Source: a bacterium (GTDB lineage: Bacteria; Bacteroidota; Ignavibacteria; SZUA-365). Taken from it: a DNA stretch of 64,000 bases. Made by a program: the position numbers and the translations under genes. Shown piece by piece: positions 37,652-46,468 of the stretch. The notes under the pieces are model-generated. The model ran no database searches, was not told the origin of the DNA, and worked only from the letters and a program-made list of their open reading frames with translations. The stretch's first letter is position 1, and each line of letters starts with the position of its first letter. The DNA is taken from the NCBI GenBank assembly GCA_020444325.1, contig JAHLLD010000001.1, forward strand, positions 372,001 to 436,000. Reading direction: 5' to 3'.

Positions 37652-38080
37652 TCAGCTGTTGAGGGGATTCCAGGGGCTGCAGAACGGCGGACAGGGCATG
37701 GCGCGCTCGGCCATGAAACCGTCGACAAGGTCCTTGCCGTTCTCATCGACACCGACCAGAATCAGCACCGGACGTCCGTTGTTTTCCTGTGCGTAGTAAT
37801 AGCGGATTCCCACAACGCCTTCCTGCGAAAGGACCTGCTCGAGAGCCGCGCGGCCGAAGAAGCCGCCCTTGATCGCGCCTTTGCCTGCGCTCTTGCGGTA
37901 GTTGCGCGTCAGCTCGGCTGCGTCGTCAAGGGCGATCGTGTGGTCTTCGAGTCCGGTAAACACCGGGCGTGTACGCTCGCGCACTTCCGGCTGCACGGGG
38001 GCAACAGGGGCGTCGACGTAGAGATCCTGCGTTGTGGTTTTTGTTTCTGTCTGCGGAAGGATTGCATTCACTGTTTCCAT
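37652..38080 (-). CDS. Array paralogue, copy 3 (different N-terminus)
   Basis: The product has 142 residues and an ATG start with GAGGAG 6 nt upstream. From VAPVQPEVRERTRPVFTG to the CPPFCSPWNPLNS end it is identical to copies 1 and 2, but the first ~25 residues (METVNAILPQTETKTTTQDL) differ. This is what is expected if the conserved part was duplicated or converted while the leader stayed distinct. It is first in the direction of transcription. Confidence 0.8.
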   Translation of the reverse strand: METVNAILPQTETKTTTQDLYVDAPVAPVQPEVRERTRPVFTGLEDHTIALDDAAELTRNYRKSAGKGAIKGGFFGRAALEQVLSQEGVVGIRYYYAQENNGRPVLILVGVDENGKDLVDGFMAERAMPCPPFCSPWNPLNS

Positions 38081-38917
38081 GGTGAACTCCTCAATGAGAG
38101 AATGATGTGATATGTATGAAGCGAGTTTGTTACTCTATGAATCTGTTTCCTGAGAATCCTGCTTTTTCAAACTGTATAAATACAATATCTTAAATTACGA
38201 CATATCGGATGAGAATATCGATTATTATTCTGTAACTCTTGGACGATTATGCCCGGTTATTTTATGAATTTCCGGAGCTATGCCTGGGATATTTCAAAGA
38301 GCGATATGATCCAGCTTATCGTTTTCTGGCGGTCGTATCCTTTACCGATTGGTTTCGCTTTTACGGTCCCCTGGCGGCATCAGCACAGCAGGAACACAAG
38401 ATGGCGTGTCTCTGGATGAGGCACACCTGCAAAATTCGGTATCGGGAAATATTGACACGTCACAAAGGGTTCAGTCGATGGCGACTCCAACAGCTGGTTT
38501 CACATTGTGCCTGGCACCCTGCGGGTGGCTGCAGGCGACATTTATCTTTGTCCGATATTTCCGATCATAATATCTTTAGAACTTCCGTGTGGCGAAATAT
38601 AATGAAATTTTTCCTCTAATTTCATTAAAAATCATGAATGCGTGCCTTAATATTTACGAATTTATTCATGATTTCTCGATTAACGCATAAAATTGACGGT
38701 TTTCCGACCATAAAAATCCTCACATACGCCTGATTTCAGCGTTGAATTTTCAAAGTACCGGATTCAAAAGAGGCGGGTGGGCAGTGCGTATGACAAGATG
38801 TGCAGAACTCATGCGGAATCCGGGAGTAGAGAATAGCCCCTTTATTCCTTACTTTCTGCCCTGAACTTCCGTGCTTCTTCATTGCTTGTTATGCGGGACT
38901 GGCATACATTATTGCCC
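38081..38917. other. AT-rich non-coding stretch with inverted repeats
   Basis: These 837 bp lack a gene I can support and are clearly AT-richer than the surroundings. The left part should hold the promoter of the array (minus strand), and the right part that of the type IX plug gene. Two perfect inverted repeats are visible: AATGAAAT/ATTTCATT (38601-38626) and AATCATGAAT/ATTCATGATT (38630-38673). The frame at 38239-38619 has a TTG start and no recognisable features, so I leave it out. Confidence 0.65.
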
Positions 38918-40213
38918 ATGATAAAACACCTCACACTCGCCTTTCTCCTGCTCCCTGCGATTGTGGCGCTGCCCGGCGTGCTCGGAGCACAGGAGGCCCC
39001 CTGCGAGGAATTACCATTTATTCGCGGGTTGCGCGTCTACGGGGGCGATGACGAACGCAATCTGCCGGTCATGGTGAAACGCGACACGACAAAGTCGAAA
39101 ACATCCTCTTTGCCGGATTTCATCACCATCCGCTTCGATGTGCAGGAAGAGATGCCGCCGCGACTGGCCATCCGCTTTTATCACTGTGACAAAGACTGGA
39201 ACATCGATACGGATTTCGTCGTGCGCGACGATTTCTTCACCTACACGCGTCAGCTCGAGTATGAACAGGCGGGAGCAGGGACGGAGCAATTCTCCTGGCG
39301 CTTTACCAACCGCTTCCCCAGTGCATTCCATTCCTTCGTGCGTTTCCTGTATTCGGGGAACTGGATTTTCGATGTCACGGACGAATTCGATGAGGATGTG
39401 ATCTATGCTTCGGGTCGCTTCATCGTCGTCGAGAATATCGTCCGCACGAACCTCGGGATCCGCAACGATTACTGGAGCGACTTCAGGCCGCCGCGCAACG
39501 AGGTGCATCGCCTGACGCTGAAAATGGCCATACCGGACAAGCTGTTTCCCGACTATGTCCGCACGGTTGATTTCTACAAGAACTTCAACCTCTTCGAACA
39601 CTACCGCGTCTCAAGCGATGACCGTGAGGAGAACACCTTCGTCGAAGGTATCGGCCTGAAGGAAAAGACCTTCCGTTACGACAATGTGCCCCCGGGCAAC
39701 GGATACCGCTTCTGGGATCTGCGCAATCCGGCGACCTATCCTGATGACAAGGTGCTGAGCAAGTTCGAAGGACCCGATTTTACGCGCTTCCGCTTTTCGG
39801 GTGATCTCAGCCGTTACTACGGTGCGGCGGAGACAACACCCCTCCGCTCGTTCAATACCGACTATCTCTGCGTCCGCTTTGAACTCGAACATCCCTTCAT
39901 CGACACGAAGGACATTTTTGTCGCCGGGATCTTCAACAACTGGGATCCGCAGTGGTCCGACCGCATGATTTTCGACGAGGACATCGAACACTATGTCATG
40001 CATCGCTGGCTGCTGCGCGGGGCCTACGATTATCAGTACGTCCTTGGCCGCTACGACGAAGAGCTCGGGTATGTGGTGGATCAGGATTGGATTTCACTTG
40101 CGGGAAATACGTGGGCGGCAAACAATCTGTACTGGGCCATCATCTACTTCGATGACGATCAGTTCGGTGGCGTCAATCGCGCCGTCGGCTTTGCCAGCGC
40201 CGTGCAAAAATGA
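38918..40213 (+). CDS. Type IX secretion system plug protein (DUF5103)
   Basis: The product has 431 residues. MIKHLTLAFLLLPAIVALPGVLGAQ is a signal peptide. IRGLRVYGGDDERNLPVM, AIRFYHCDKDWN, NDYWSDFRPPRNEVHRL and AGIFNNWDPQWSDRMIFDEDIEHYVMHRWLLRGAYDYQYVL are typical of DUF5103, known as the plug of the type IX translocon. It should sit in the periplasm/outer membrane with the secretion channel. Alternative starts at 38882 (TTG) and 38891 (ATG) would only lengthen the N-terminus. Confidence 0.85.
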   Translation: MIKHLTLAFLLLPAIVALPGVLGAQEAPCEELPFIRGLRVYGGDDERNLPVMVKRDTTKSKTSSLPDFITIRFDVQEEMPPRLAIRFYHCDKDWNIDTDFVVRDDFFTYTRQLEYEQAGAGTEQFSWRFTNRFPSAFHSFVRFLYSGNWIFDVTDEFDEDVIYASGRFIVVENIVRTNLGIRNDYWSDFRPPRNEVHRLTLKMAIPDKLFPDYVRTVDFYKNFNLFEHYRVSSDDREENTFVEGIGLKEKTFRYDNVPPGNGYRFWDLRNPATYPDDKVLSKFEGPDFTRFRFSGDLSRYYGAAETTPLRSFNTDYLCVRFELEHPFIDTKDIFVAGIFNNWDPQWSDRMIFDEDIEHYVMHRWLLRGAYDYQYVLGRYDEELGYVVDQDWISLAGNTWAANNLYWAIIYFDDDQFGGVNRAVGFASAVQK

Positions 40214-40226
40214 GTCAGGCAACGCC

Positions 40227-41177
40227 ATGACACTTTCCGTACTCACCACCGTCTACAACAGGGAGCGCAGCATTCTCCGTGCTGTCGAAAGTATTCTCCG
40301 GCAGGAATATGCAGATTTCGAATATGTCATCGTCGACGACGGTTCGACCGACGCCACGATGCAACGGCTGGCGTCCATTACCGACGAGCGTGTGCGTGTG
40401 ATTGCGCGTAAGCATGAGGGACGCGCGGCGTCACTCAATGCAGGACTCGCTGCATGCAGCGGCTCCCTGATTGCGATCATGGATTCCGACGACGAGGCAC
40501 AGGCCGATCGCCTTGCGAAACAGCTGGACTTCCTCGAGCACCAACCTGATGTCGCAATGCTCGGCTGTCACGTGCTGGTGAGGGACGAGACGACGGGAAA
40601 GCAGCGTGTCATCGCTTTCCCTGAACATCATGAGGACATCCTGCATGGCATGCCCGTCACCAGCATGCTGCCCTTCAATTCTTCAATCATTCGCCGTCAG
40701 GTTTTCGATACCGTCGGTGGCTTCGACGAAGCGCTGCCCGCCGGAGAGGATTACGCGTTTCAGCTCCGCGCGCTGCGGCATTTCCGTTTTCACAATCTTC
40801 CCTCGGTTCTCAACACCGTGCAGCGCTCGTTTGATTCGCTTGGCGTGGCAAGTCAGCAGGCGCAGGACCGTGTGACACGCGAAGCGAGTGCGGCCTTCCT
40901 TGCTGAGGAGCAACGCGATCCGTGTTGCTTTCCCTCTCCCCGGGCGCTGGAGGAAGCGCAGGCGCGTGCGGCTTATTATCACGGACGCATCGCCGAAGCG
41001 CGCAAACGGTATTTCCATCTGCTGCTCCATGCCCCGCAACGGCTGACCACTCTTCGCTATCTGATTCCAACGTTCATGGGTCGCGGTCTGCAGTTTCTCC
41101 GCAACCGTGGCATCCTCTCACGCATCACCACCCCCCTGCGATCACTTCGCAGTTTCCGCCGCCACATTCTCCCCTGA
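40227..41177 (+). CDS. Family 2 glycosyltransferase
   Basis: The product has 316 residues. LSVLTTVYNRERSILRAVESILRQEYADFEYVIVDDGSTDAT is the GT-A N-terminus, and AIMDSDDEA carries the DxD metal site; FDEALPAGEDYAFQLRAL follows. It transfers a sugar from a nucleotide donor, probably for surface polysaccharide. The start at 40227 is 13 bp after the plug gene stop. Its 3' end overlaps the opposing flippase gene by 36 bp. Confidence 0.9.
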   Translation: MTLSVLTTVYNRERSILRAVESILRQEYADFEYVIVDDGSTDATMQRLASITDERVRVIARKHEGRAASLNAGLAACSGSLIAIMDSDDEAQADRLAKQLDFLEHQPDVAMLGCHVLVRDETTGKQRVIAFPEHHEDILHGMPVTSMLPFNSSIIRRQVFDTVGGFDEALPAGEDYAFQLRALRHFRFHNLPSVLNTVQRSFDSLGVASQQAQDRVTREASAAFLAEEQRDPCCFPSPRALEEAQARAAYYHGRIAEARKRYFHLLLHAPQRLTTLRYLIPTFMGRGLQFLRNRGILSRITTPLRSLRSFRRHILP

Positions 41178-43676
41178 AAAACCGCGTAATACCGCTGCGT
41201 ATGCACGGTACAATTCCTCCCCGGCATCCTCGATCCGATGGTCCGAGAGAAAACGCCGTATCTCAGCCTGATACTCATGTCTTTCGTGAATGCGGACACG
41301 TTCAAGCATCTCGGCAATATCCGCACGCCCGGAGCCGGACATCAACACTCCGACAGCATACTCCGCGAAATATTCCGGGAACACGCCGCGCGCCGGTACG
41401 ATGATGGGACAACCGTGTGAAAGCAGATACACAGCGCTTCCGCTGTGCAGAATGCGCTGATAGGGGAGCACACCGTAGTCCGCCACCTCAATCAACGCGG
41501 CGAGACGCTCTTCTGTGAGATATGCGTCGACAATCACATGCTCAATACCTGCGTCAGCACAAACGGATTCCAGCTGCTGCATTCCCTTTCCCGCGCACAG
41601 CAGTGTGATGCCCATCGTATCCTGATCGCGCAGCGAGCGCACAAACTCGGCATATCCTTTATACGGTTTGTGCTCACCGAACATCAGCAGGATGCGGTGG
41701 TCAGCAGTGATACCGAGTTCCCGACGCAGCTCATTTCGCTCTGCCTCCACCTCTGTCGTTCTGTATGCCGCATGACGCAGGCGATGCACTGCGGCTGTTC
41801 TGCCGTAGCGGCGTGCGACTTCATCCACCCCGTTCTGTGAATACGTGAAAATGGCGTCGGCAGACTGGAACAGCAGTGTCAGGAATACCGCCTCCCACCG
41901 GCGGAACGGGAAGTCGTGCGCAATGGCGTCGTGCAAAGAAACGACGAAGTGCATGCCGGAAACGCGCAGCAGGGTGATGAGCAGCAGGTAGCGGCTGCCC
42001 CGCGCGACACTCGCGGACAGGCTCTTCCCCTGATAACAAATGACAGGAAAGTGAATATGCAGAATGTGCATATTTTTTTTGTCTTCGCCCCCACGAAGCC
42101 TCCGCTTCCAGGCTGCTGTCACATCGTTCCGGTAGTGCAGGGGCAGAATGCGAACATCCTCGTGCATACGCATCAGCGCTTCATGTACGTGTTTCAGATG
42201 CGGATTGTCTTCGGCAAAGGCGGCATCCGTATGCACGATACACATACGGGATTCTGCTTCGCCTGCGCGGCGGCGCAGCAGTTGACGAAACGACACGCCG
42301 ATATCGGCAAACTGCAGCCGGTACAACTGCGTGATCAGCACAAGGGAAAAGGCGAAGAGCAGTATGGCATGAACAGCTCCCTGCAATCCGGCTGCGCGCA
42401 GCAGCATGTGCAGAACACCGGTCAACACCGCTGCAAGCAAACCGGGAAGCCATGCCAGATGCATCTGTCGCACGGGAAAAGCGAAAGCGCGTCGCACCTC
42501 TATGTAAAAGTAGAGGTTGAGCACGCTGTTGATGAGCAGAAAACCGACGACGAAGACCGTGAGGTCGAAAAAAGCGAGTATGGTGAATGCAGGGAGAAGA
42601 ACGCCAACGCTGACGAGGGTAAAGCGCAGCAGCACCCGTTCGTGTGAAATGGCAATCAGCGCCTGTCCCGCCAGTGGCAGCAGCGACTGCCGCAGCGCCT
42701 CGAGCGCCAGCAGCTGAAAGATCAGCACGGCCCCGTTCCACCGCGCGGTAAGCAGCAGCGGAATCCCCCAGTCGGCAGTGCAGATGGTCCAGACGAGAAG
42801 CGGCGCAGTGACGGCAAACACAAGTCGCGTATCGAGACAGAACTGCCGGTACACAAGTTCACGGTCATATGCAGTTTCTGCATAAACGGGATAGGAAAGC
42901 ACGCGCAGTACGCCCGCGAGAAAATCCTGCACCAGGGTGATGACCCGGTAGCTGAGGTGATACACGCCAAGCATGGCCGGACCAAAACCCCGAGCGACAG
43001 CAAAGTCATCATACGTCGTCGTGAGCCTGTCGCCGGCACTTACCAGCAGCAGTCTCCAGCTTCCGAAATACTGCCGCAGCGCAGGTGTGCCCTGTACGTC
43101 CCTCATCCGCAGCGCACTCTGCCGCCAGTACAGCACAAGACGCACCGTGTACATTGCGGTGGTATACAGTCCATACGCCGCGGGATCACGCTGCTGAAAG
43201 AAGACAATGAGTGCCACGACCCAGCCAGACAGGCTTCCCGCACTGTCGATCCACGCCAGGGTTGTGAAACGCTGCGCACGCTGCAGCGTGCTGCGTGGAA
43301 CGATGTCCAGCGCCCGCAGAGGCAATGCCGGGAGTCCCAGCAAAAAAATCGTGCCGATACCGTTGATGGAGAAAAGCTGTTCGAACGGAGTGGCCGCAAA
43401 TCCCAGCAGCATGACGACGATCAGTGCGAGCAGCGGCGCGAAGAAGAGAACGGAACGGGCGCGAGAGGACGTGGCCCCACCTTCACGAATCAGCTGCTGC
43501 TCATTCCCGAAATCGAGCAGCATGCCGGCGAGCGAAAACACCGTCACGAAAAACGCGACGGATGCATAGGCCGCCGGACCGCTGCTGCGCGCGATGAGCA
43601 CATGCAGTGAAAGCGTACAGGCCACACCCACGATGCGCGAGAGTGCGGCCGGACCGTATGACGTAAGATGTCGCAC
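41142..43676 (-). CDS. Fused polysaccharide flippase-glycosyltransferase
   Basis: The product has 844 residues. Residues 1 to ~455 have 12-14 hydrophobic helices and the look of a Wzx-type O-antigen/polysaccharide transporter (RIVGVACTLSLHVLIARSSGPAAYASVAFF...). Residues ~470-844 are a GT-B glycosyltransferase, with RILLMFGEHKPYKGYAEFVRSL and HSGSAVYLLSHGCPIIVPARGVFPEYF near the donor site. The frame is open throughout. Transport and sugar transfer on one chain is unusual. It carries one TATGCA-N5-TGCATA palindrome in the flippase half and a related one in the transferase half. Confidence 0.85.
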   Translation of the reverse strand: MRHLTSYGPAALSRIVGVACTLSLHVLIARSSGPAAYASVAFFVTVFSLAGMLLDFGNEQQLIREGGATSSRARSVLFFAPLLALIVVMLLGFAATPFEQLFSINGIGTIFLLGLPALPLRALDIVPRSTLQRAQRFTTLAWIDSAGSLSGWVVALIVFFQQRDPAAYGLYTTAMYTVRLVLYWRQSALRMRDVQGTPALRQYFGSWRLLLVSAGDRLTTTYDDFAVARGFGPAMLGVYHLSYRVITLVQDFLAGVLRVLSYPVYAETAYDRELVYRQFCLDTRLVFAVTAPLLVWTICTADWGIPLLLTARWNGAVLIFQLLALEALRQSLLPLAGQALIAISHERVLLRFTLVSVGVLLPAFTILAFFDLTVFVVGFLLINSVLNLYFYIEVRRAFAFPVRQMHLAWLPGLLAAVLTGVLHMLLRAAGLQGAVHAILLFAFSLVLITQLYRLQFADIGVSFRQLLRRRAGEAESRMCIVHTDAAFAEDNPHLKHVHEALMRMHEDVRILPLHYRNDVTAAWKRRLRGGEDKKNMHILHIHFPVICYQGKSLSASVARGSRYLLLITLLRVSGMHFVVSLHDAIAHDFPFRRWEAVFLTLLFQSADAIFTYSQNGVDEVARRYGRTAAVHRLRHAAYRTTEVEAERNELRRELGITADHRILLMFGEHKPYKGYAEFVRSLRDQDTMGITLLCAGKGMQQLESVCADAGIEHVIVDAYLTEERLAALIEVADYGVLPYQRILHSGSAVYLLSHGCPIIVPARGVFPEYFAEYAVGVLMSGSGRADIAEMLERVRIHERHEYQAEIRRFLSDHRIEDAGEELYRAYAAVLRGFSGENVAAETAK
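42056..42072. repeat. TATGCA palindrome in the glycosyltransferase half
   Basis: TATGCA-GAATG-TGCATA is an inverted repeat with a 5-bp centre, like those in menE. It reads in the coding frame as KNMHILHI, a different frame from the YAETAY version. It is followed by a T-rich run. Confidence 0.6.
42868..42884. repeat. TATGCA palindrome in the flippase half
   Basis: TATGCA-GTTTC-TGCATA is identical in core to the menE copies and read in the same frame, giving the peptide YAETAY in a loop of the transporter. Confidence 0.75.
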
Positions 43677-43713
43677 GCGGGAAACTTTTCTTCTCCTGTC
43701 ACGTGACTGCGCG

Positions 43714-46260
43714 CTATCGCACGCGGCAGAGCACGATGGTCATGTCGTCTTTAATGCCCGTGGTATGCTCTTCGGGCAGCACCCCGGTGACGATATTCCG
43801 CAGCATGTCGGCCGCGGTCAGGGCATCGGTGCTTCCGCTGTCACCTGCGGCGAGCACATGCGCCTTGAGCTGTGAAACGCTGCTGCCCGCCCCGTCATCG
43901 TCCATCATTTCTTCGAGTCCATCACTGTACAGCAGAATCACATCACCGCTCTGCAGATCCAGTGTGTCCTGATGATACCGGGCATCGGGCTGCACCCCCA
44001 GCGCCAGGTGTCCCCCGGCATCCGACCACGCGATCTGGTACGCTGCGCCATCGCGAATCAGAAGCGGCATCGGCAGGCCGGCATTCGTGAACGTCATCTG
44101 CATGCGGGCGGCATCGAGCCGCGCGACGCAGACGGCCACAAACATGCTGCGGCTGGTATCCTGGAAAATCCGGTTGTTGGCTGCTTCGAGAATGCCACGC
44201 GGGGAATCTTCATATTCCGCGGCATAGCGCAGCGTGCTGATGGTCGACGCCATGACCATGGCAGCGGAGATCCCCTTATCGGAGACGTCCCCTACGATCA
44301 CTCCCGGACTCTCGCTGTCAAACTGCAGGAAATCGAAAAAGTCGCCGCCGACTTCCCGGGCGGGAAGCGACCACGCGGCAAAATCGAAGCGTTCGTGAGA
44401 AGGTGTTGCCCCCGGCAGCATCGCGGCCTGAATCTGCTGGGCGATATGCACCTCCTTGCGAAAGCGTTCCTTTTCACGCAACTCATCCGACAGTTCCACA
44501 TTCTTCCATCCCAGCATGGCATGTTCTGCAACGGAACGAAGCTCGACAAATTCCTCCGCGCTGAGTTTCCTGCCATTGCGTTTTTTCCCCAGCAGCAGCA
44601 CGGTATGCCGCCCTTCATGCTCCGCGATGTCGGTCATCGCATTGAGTCCATGCATATCCTCTGCCTCGGCGAAGCCGTGAACATCCAGCACCTCCCCATC
44701 CCTCAGACGCGCAAACAGATTCTTCTGCCGCAGCATGCGCTCGACCACCTCCTCCGGAAGTGTGGTACCCGCGAGCAGGTATGCACTGCCTTTTTCATCG
44801 AGCGTGATGACGCTGGCAACGCTCACCTCGAGAATGTCGGGCAGCGTCACGGTCAATTCGCGCAGCAGGTCGTCCCGCTCGAGCAAATGCAGCAGACTGC
44901 GGCCGAACGCCGCAAGCCGGCTGCGCCGCTGCCATTCATCGCGAAAGAGCGTGCGATCGAGCAGCTGCTGAATATGTCCTTTTCCCAGGGCAATGAAAAT
45001 GGCGATGACACCGGTCACGATGACGGAGACAAGAAGGGCATCCGTACTGGTGAAGGAATCGAAGTAGTGCTGGAGAAACGCGTTGAGCAGTACGAAGACA
45101 AGGACGATGAAGACGGACAACAGGGCGTACAGCGTCGTGCGCTTGAACAGTATCTGAATATCGAGGAAGCCATAACGCAGCAGCGCATAGCCGAAGGTGA
45201 GCGGAAGCATGAGGGTGATCAGGAGCAGCGCGACAAGACGCAATTCGAGCGCGACGGGGAGGAGGACATCGTAGAAAATATAGAGGATGTTGATCACGAT
45301 CAGCAGGATGAAGCCGAAGGTAAACGCGGTCATACCCATGAACACGACGTTCAGCAGACTCTTCGTCAGCGGTGCCCGGGCACGGCGGTAGCTCGCCCGG
45401 ATAATCAGGAGACCGACAACCGGCGAAACGGCATACACGAGGTTGGCGGCCAATGAGAATTCCTCAACAATGGGCAGCTGCATCTTCGTCAGCAGCACAT
45501 AGCCGCCTGCTGCAATGAGTACGTACGGAATATATACGAGCAGCAGGCGTAGTCCCCTGCGTTCACGCATGAACCACTCTTTCGGAAACACGAGCAGGAA
45601 ATGCAGCAGCATGGGGAGAAACAGCATGAAAGTGACTTCCAGACTGATCCCACGCAGCTTCCCGAGCGCACTCCACCAGGGCATGTAAATGCTGGCGTGC
45701 ACACCCCCGAGCAAATACCAGGCATAACAGGCCAGGCTGCCGAAAAAGAGGACAGACTCCCGTCGCCGCGGACGCCGCAGCAGTACGATGTAGCCAACGA
45801 GAATAATAAAGACCGGTGAGATGTTGTTGATCAGAAAGGTGAGAAGCGAGATCTCCTTCCCGCGCGCATCACTGATGGAATGCGACAGAATGATGGAAAA
45901 ACGCTTTTCCGCACCGCCGCGCAGCAGACGCACCCGCACGGTATCGCCGATGCGGAGCGCTGCCGTCATTCTCTGCAGCGCCATTTCATCGAAATGCGCC
46001 GAGTCGAGCGCCACATCGTTGACGCGGGTGAGGATATCGCTGGGCTGGAAATGCGCATCCGGCTCCCCTTCACGTGTCACTACCGGCACAATGCGCACAC
46101 CTTCCGCCATATTCTCAACCGGGAACCAGGGCAGACTGGGTTTGGTGTATTGAATGAGGATACCCGCAGGAAGCTGCACCAGAGCGAGCAACAGCAGGAA
46201 TCCCCCTGCCGTAGCGAGGGCGAGGTAGACAAAACGGGATTCGATGAATCGTCCTTTCAT
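43714..46260 (-). CDS. Membrane SpoIIE-type protein phosphatase with PDZ-like and GAF-like parts
   Basis: The product has 848 residues. A first membrane helix and a periplasmic PDZ-like segment (FQPSDILTRVNDVALDSAHFDEMALQRM...) come before about seven more helices (~130-430). A GAF-like region (~480-630) contains SVITLDEKGSAYLLAGTTLPEE. The C-terminal PP2C/SpoIIE domain has LPAREVGGDFFDF, VGDVSDKGISAAMVMA and GDVILLYSDGLEEMMDDDG with the metal-binding aspartates. Such proteins dephosphorylate anti-sigma antagonists (partner-switch signalling). The start at 46260 follows from the signal-anchor. No partner proteins are near. Confidence 0.85.
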   Translation of the reverse strand: MKGRFIESRFVYLALATAGGFLLLLALVQLPAGILIQYTKPSLPWFPVENMAEGVRIVPVVTREGEPDAHFQPSDILTRVNDVALDSAHFDEMALQRMTAALRIGDTVRVRLLRGGAEKRFSIILSHSISDARGKEISLLTFLINNISPVFIILVGYIVLLRRPRRRESVLFFGSLACYAWYLLGGVHASIYMPWWSALGKLRGISLEVTFMLFLPMLLHFLLVFPKEWFMRERRGLRLLLVYIPYVLIAAGGYVLLTKMQLPIVEEFSLAANLVYAVSPVVGLLIIRASYRRARAPLTKSLLNVVFMGMTAFTFGFILLIVINILYIFYDVLLPVALELRLVALLLITLMLPLTFGYALLRYGFLDIQILFKRTTLYALLSVFIVLVFVLLNAFLQHYFDSFTSTDALLVSVIVTGVIAIFIALGKGHIQQLLDRTLFRDEWQRRSRLAAFGRSLLHLLERDDLLRELTVTLPDILEVSVASVITLDEKGSAYLLAGTTLPEEVVERMLRQKNLFARLRDGEVLDVHGFAEAEDMHGLNAMTDIAEHEGRHTVLLLGKKRNGRKLSAEEFVELRSVAEHAMLGWKNVELSDELREKERFRKEVHIAQQIQAAMLPGATPSHERFDFAAWSLPAREVGGDFFDFLQFDSESPGVIVGDVSDKGISAAMVMASTISTLRYAAEYEDSPRGILEAANNRIFQDTSRSMFVAVCVARLDAARMQMTFTNAGLPMPLLIRDGAAYQIAWSDAGGHLALGVQPDARYHQDTLDLQSGDVILLYSDGLEEMMDDDGAGSSVSQLKAHVLAAGDSGSTDALTAADMLRNIVTGVLPEEHTTGIKDDMTIVLCRVR

Positions 46261-46349
46261 GCAGGAATCCGGTGGGAAACAGGCGTTCTGCCTAACATAC
46301 GAAATCGTGATTGCATAGCGAAGCACTCCGATACTCCACCGGTGACCGA

Positions 46350-46406
46350 TTGTTGCATCGCCGGGCCGTTGTTGCATCGCCGGGCCGTTGTTGCATCGCC
46401 CTACCG
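46350..46406. repeat. Three tandem 19-bp repeats
   Basis: TTGTTGCATCGCCGGGCCG repeats at 46350 and 46369, with a diverged third unit from 46388. They lie between divergent genes, in the likely promoter region of the phosphatase gene or its Ycf48 neighbour. Direct 19-bp spacing is close to two helical turns, which could suit a binding site, but I cannot assign a protein. Confidence 0.7.
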
Positions 46407-46468
46407 GGGAACAGTACATTGTGTTCGGACGTACACCGTCTCCGCAACCACACCCATGAAGATGCCGC

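Larger units (their letters stand above)
36498..38005. repeat. Perfect 576-bp tandem repeat array (2 full units plus 356 bp)
   Basis: Units begin at 36498, 37074 and 37650, exactly 576 bp apart. Units one and two look identical base for base, including the 153-bp intergenic part. The third matches until about 38005, where its N-terminal coding part changes. Perfect intergenic identity means a recent duplication or gene conversion, or an assembly error. Confidence 0.9.

Noticed and set aside
36479-38110. A 543-residue plus-strand frame across the array
   Set aside because: It arises only because the 576-bp repeat length is a multiple of three and each unit is open on the opposite strand. The minus-strand genes have ribosome sites, conserved cores and family-like divergence.
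38239-38619. A 126-residue frame in the AT-rich gap
   Set aside because: It has a TTG start, no ribosome site, no recognisable domain and unlikely composition (many Arg/His/Trp).
46350-46406. Possible short CRISPR
   Set aside because: Units are directly adjacent with no spacers and no cas genes are near.
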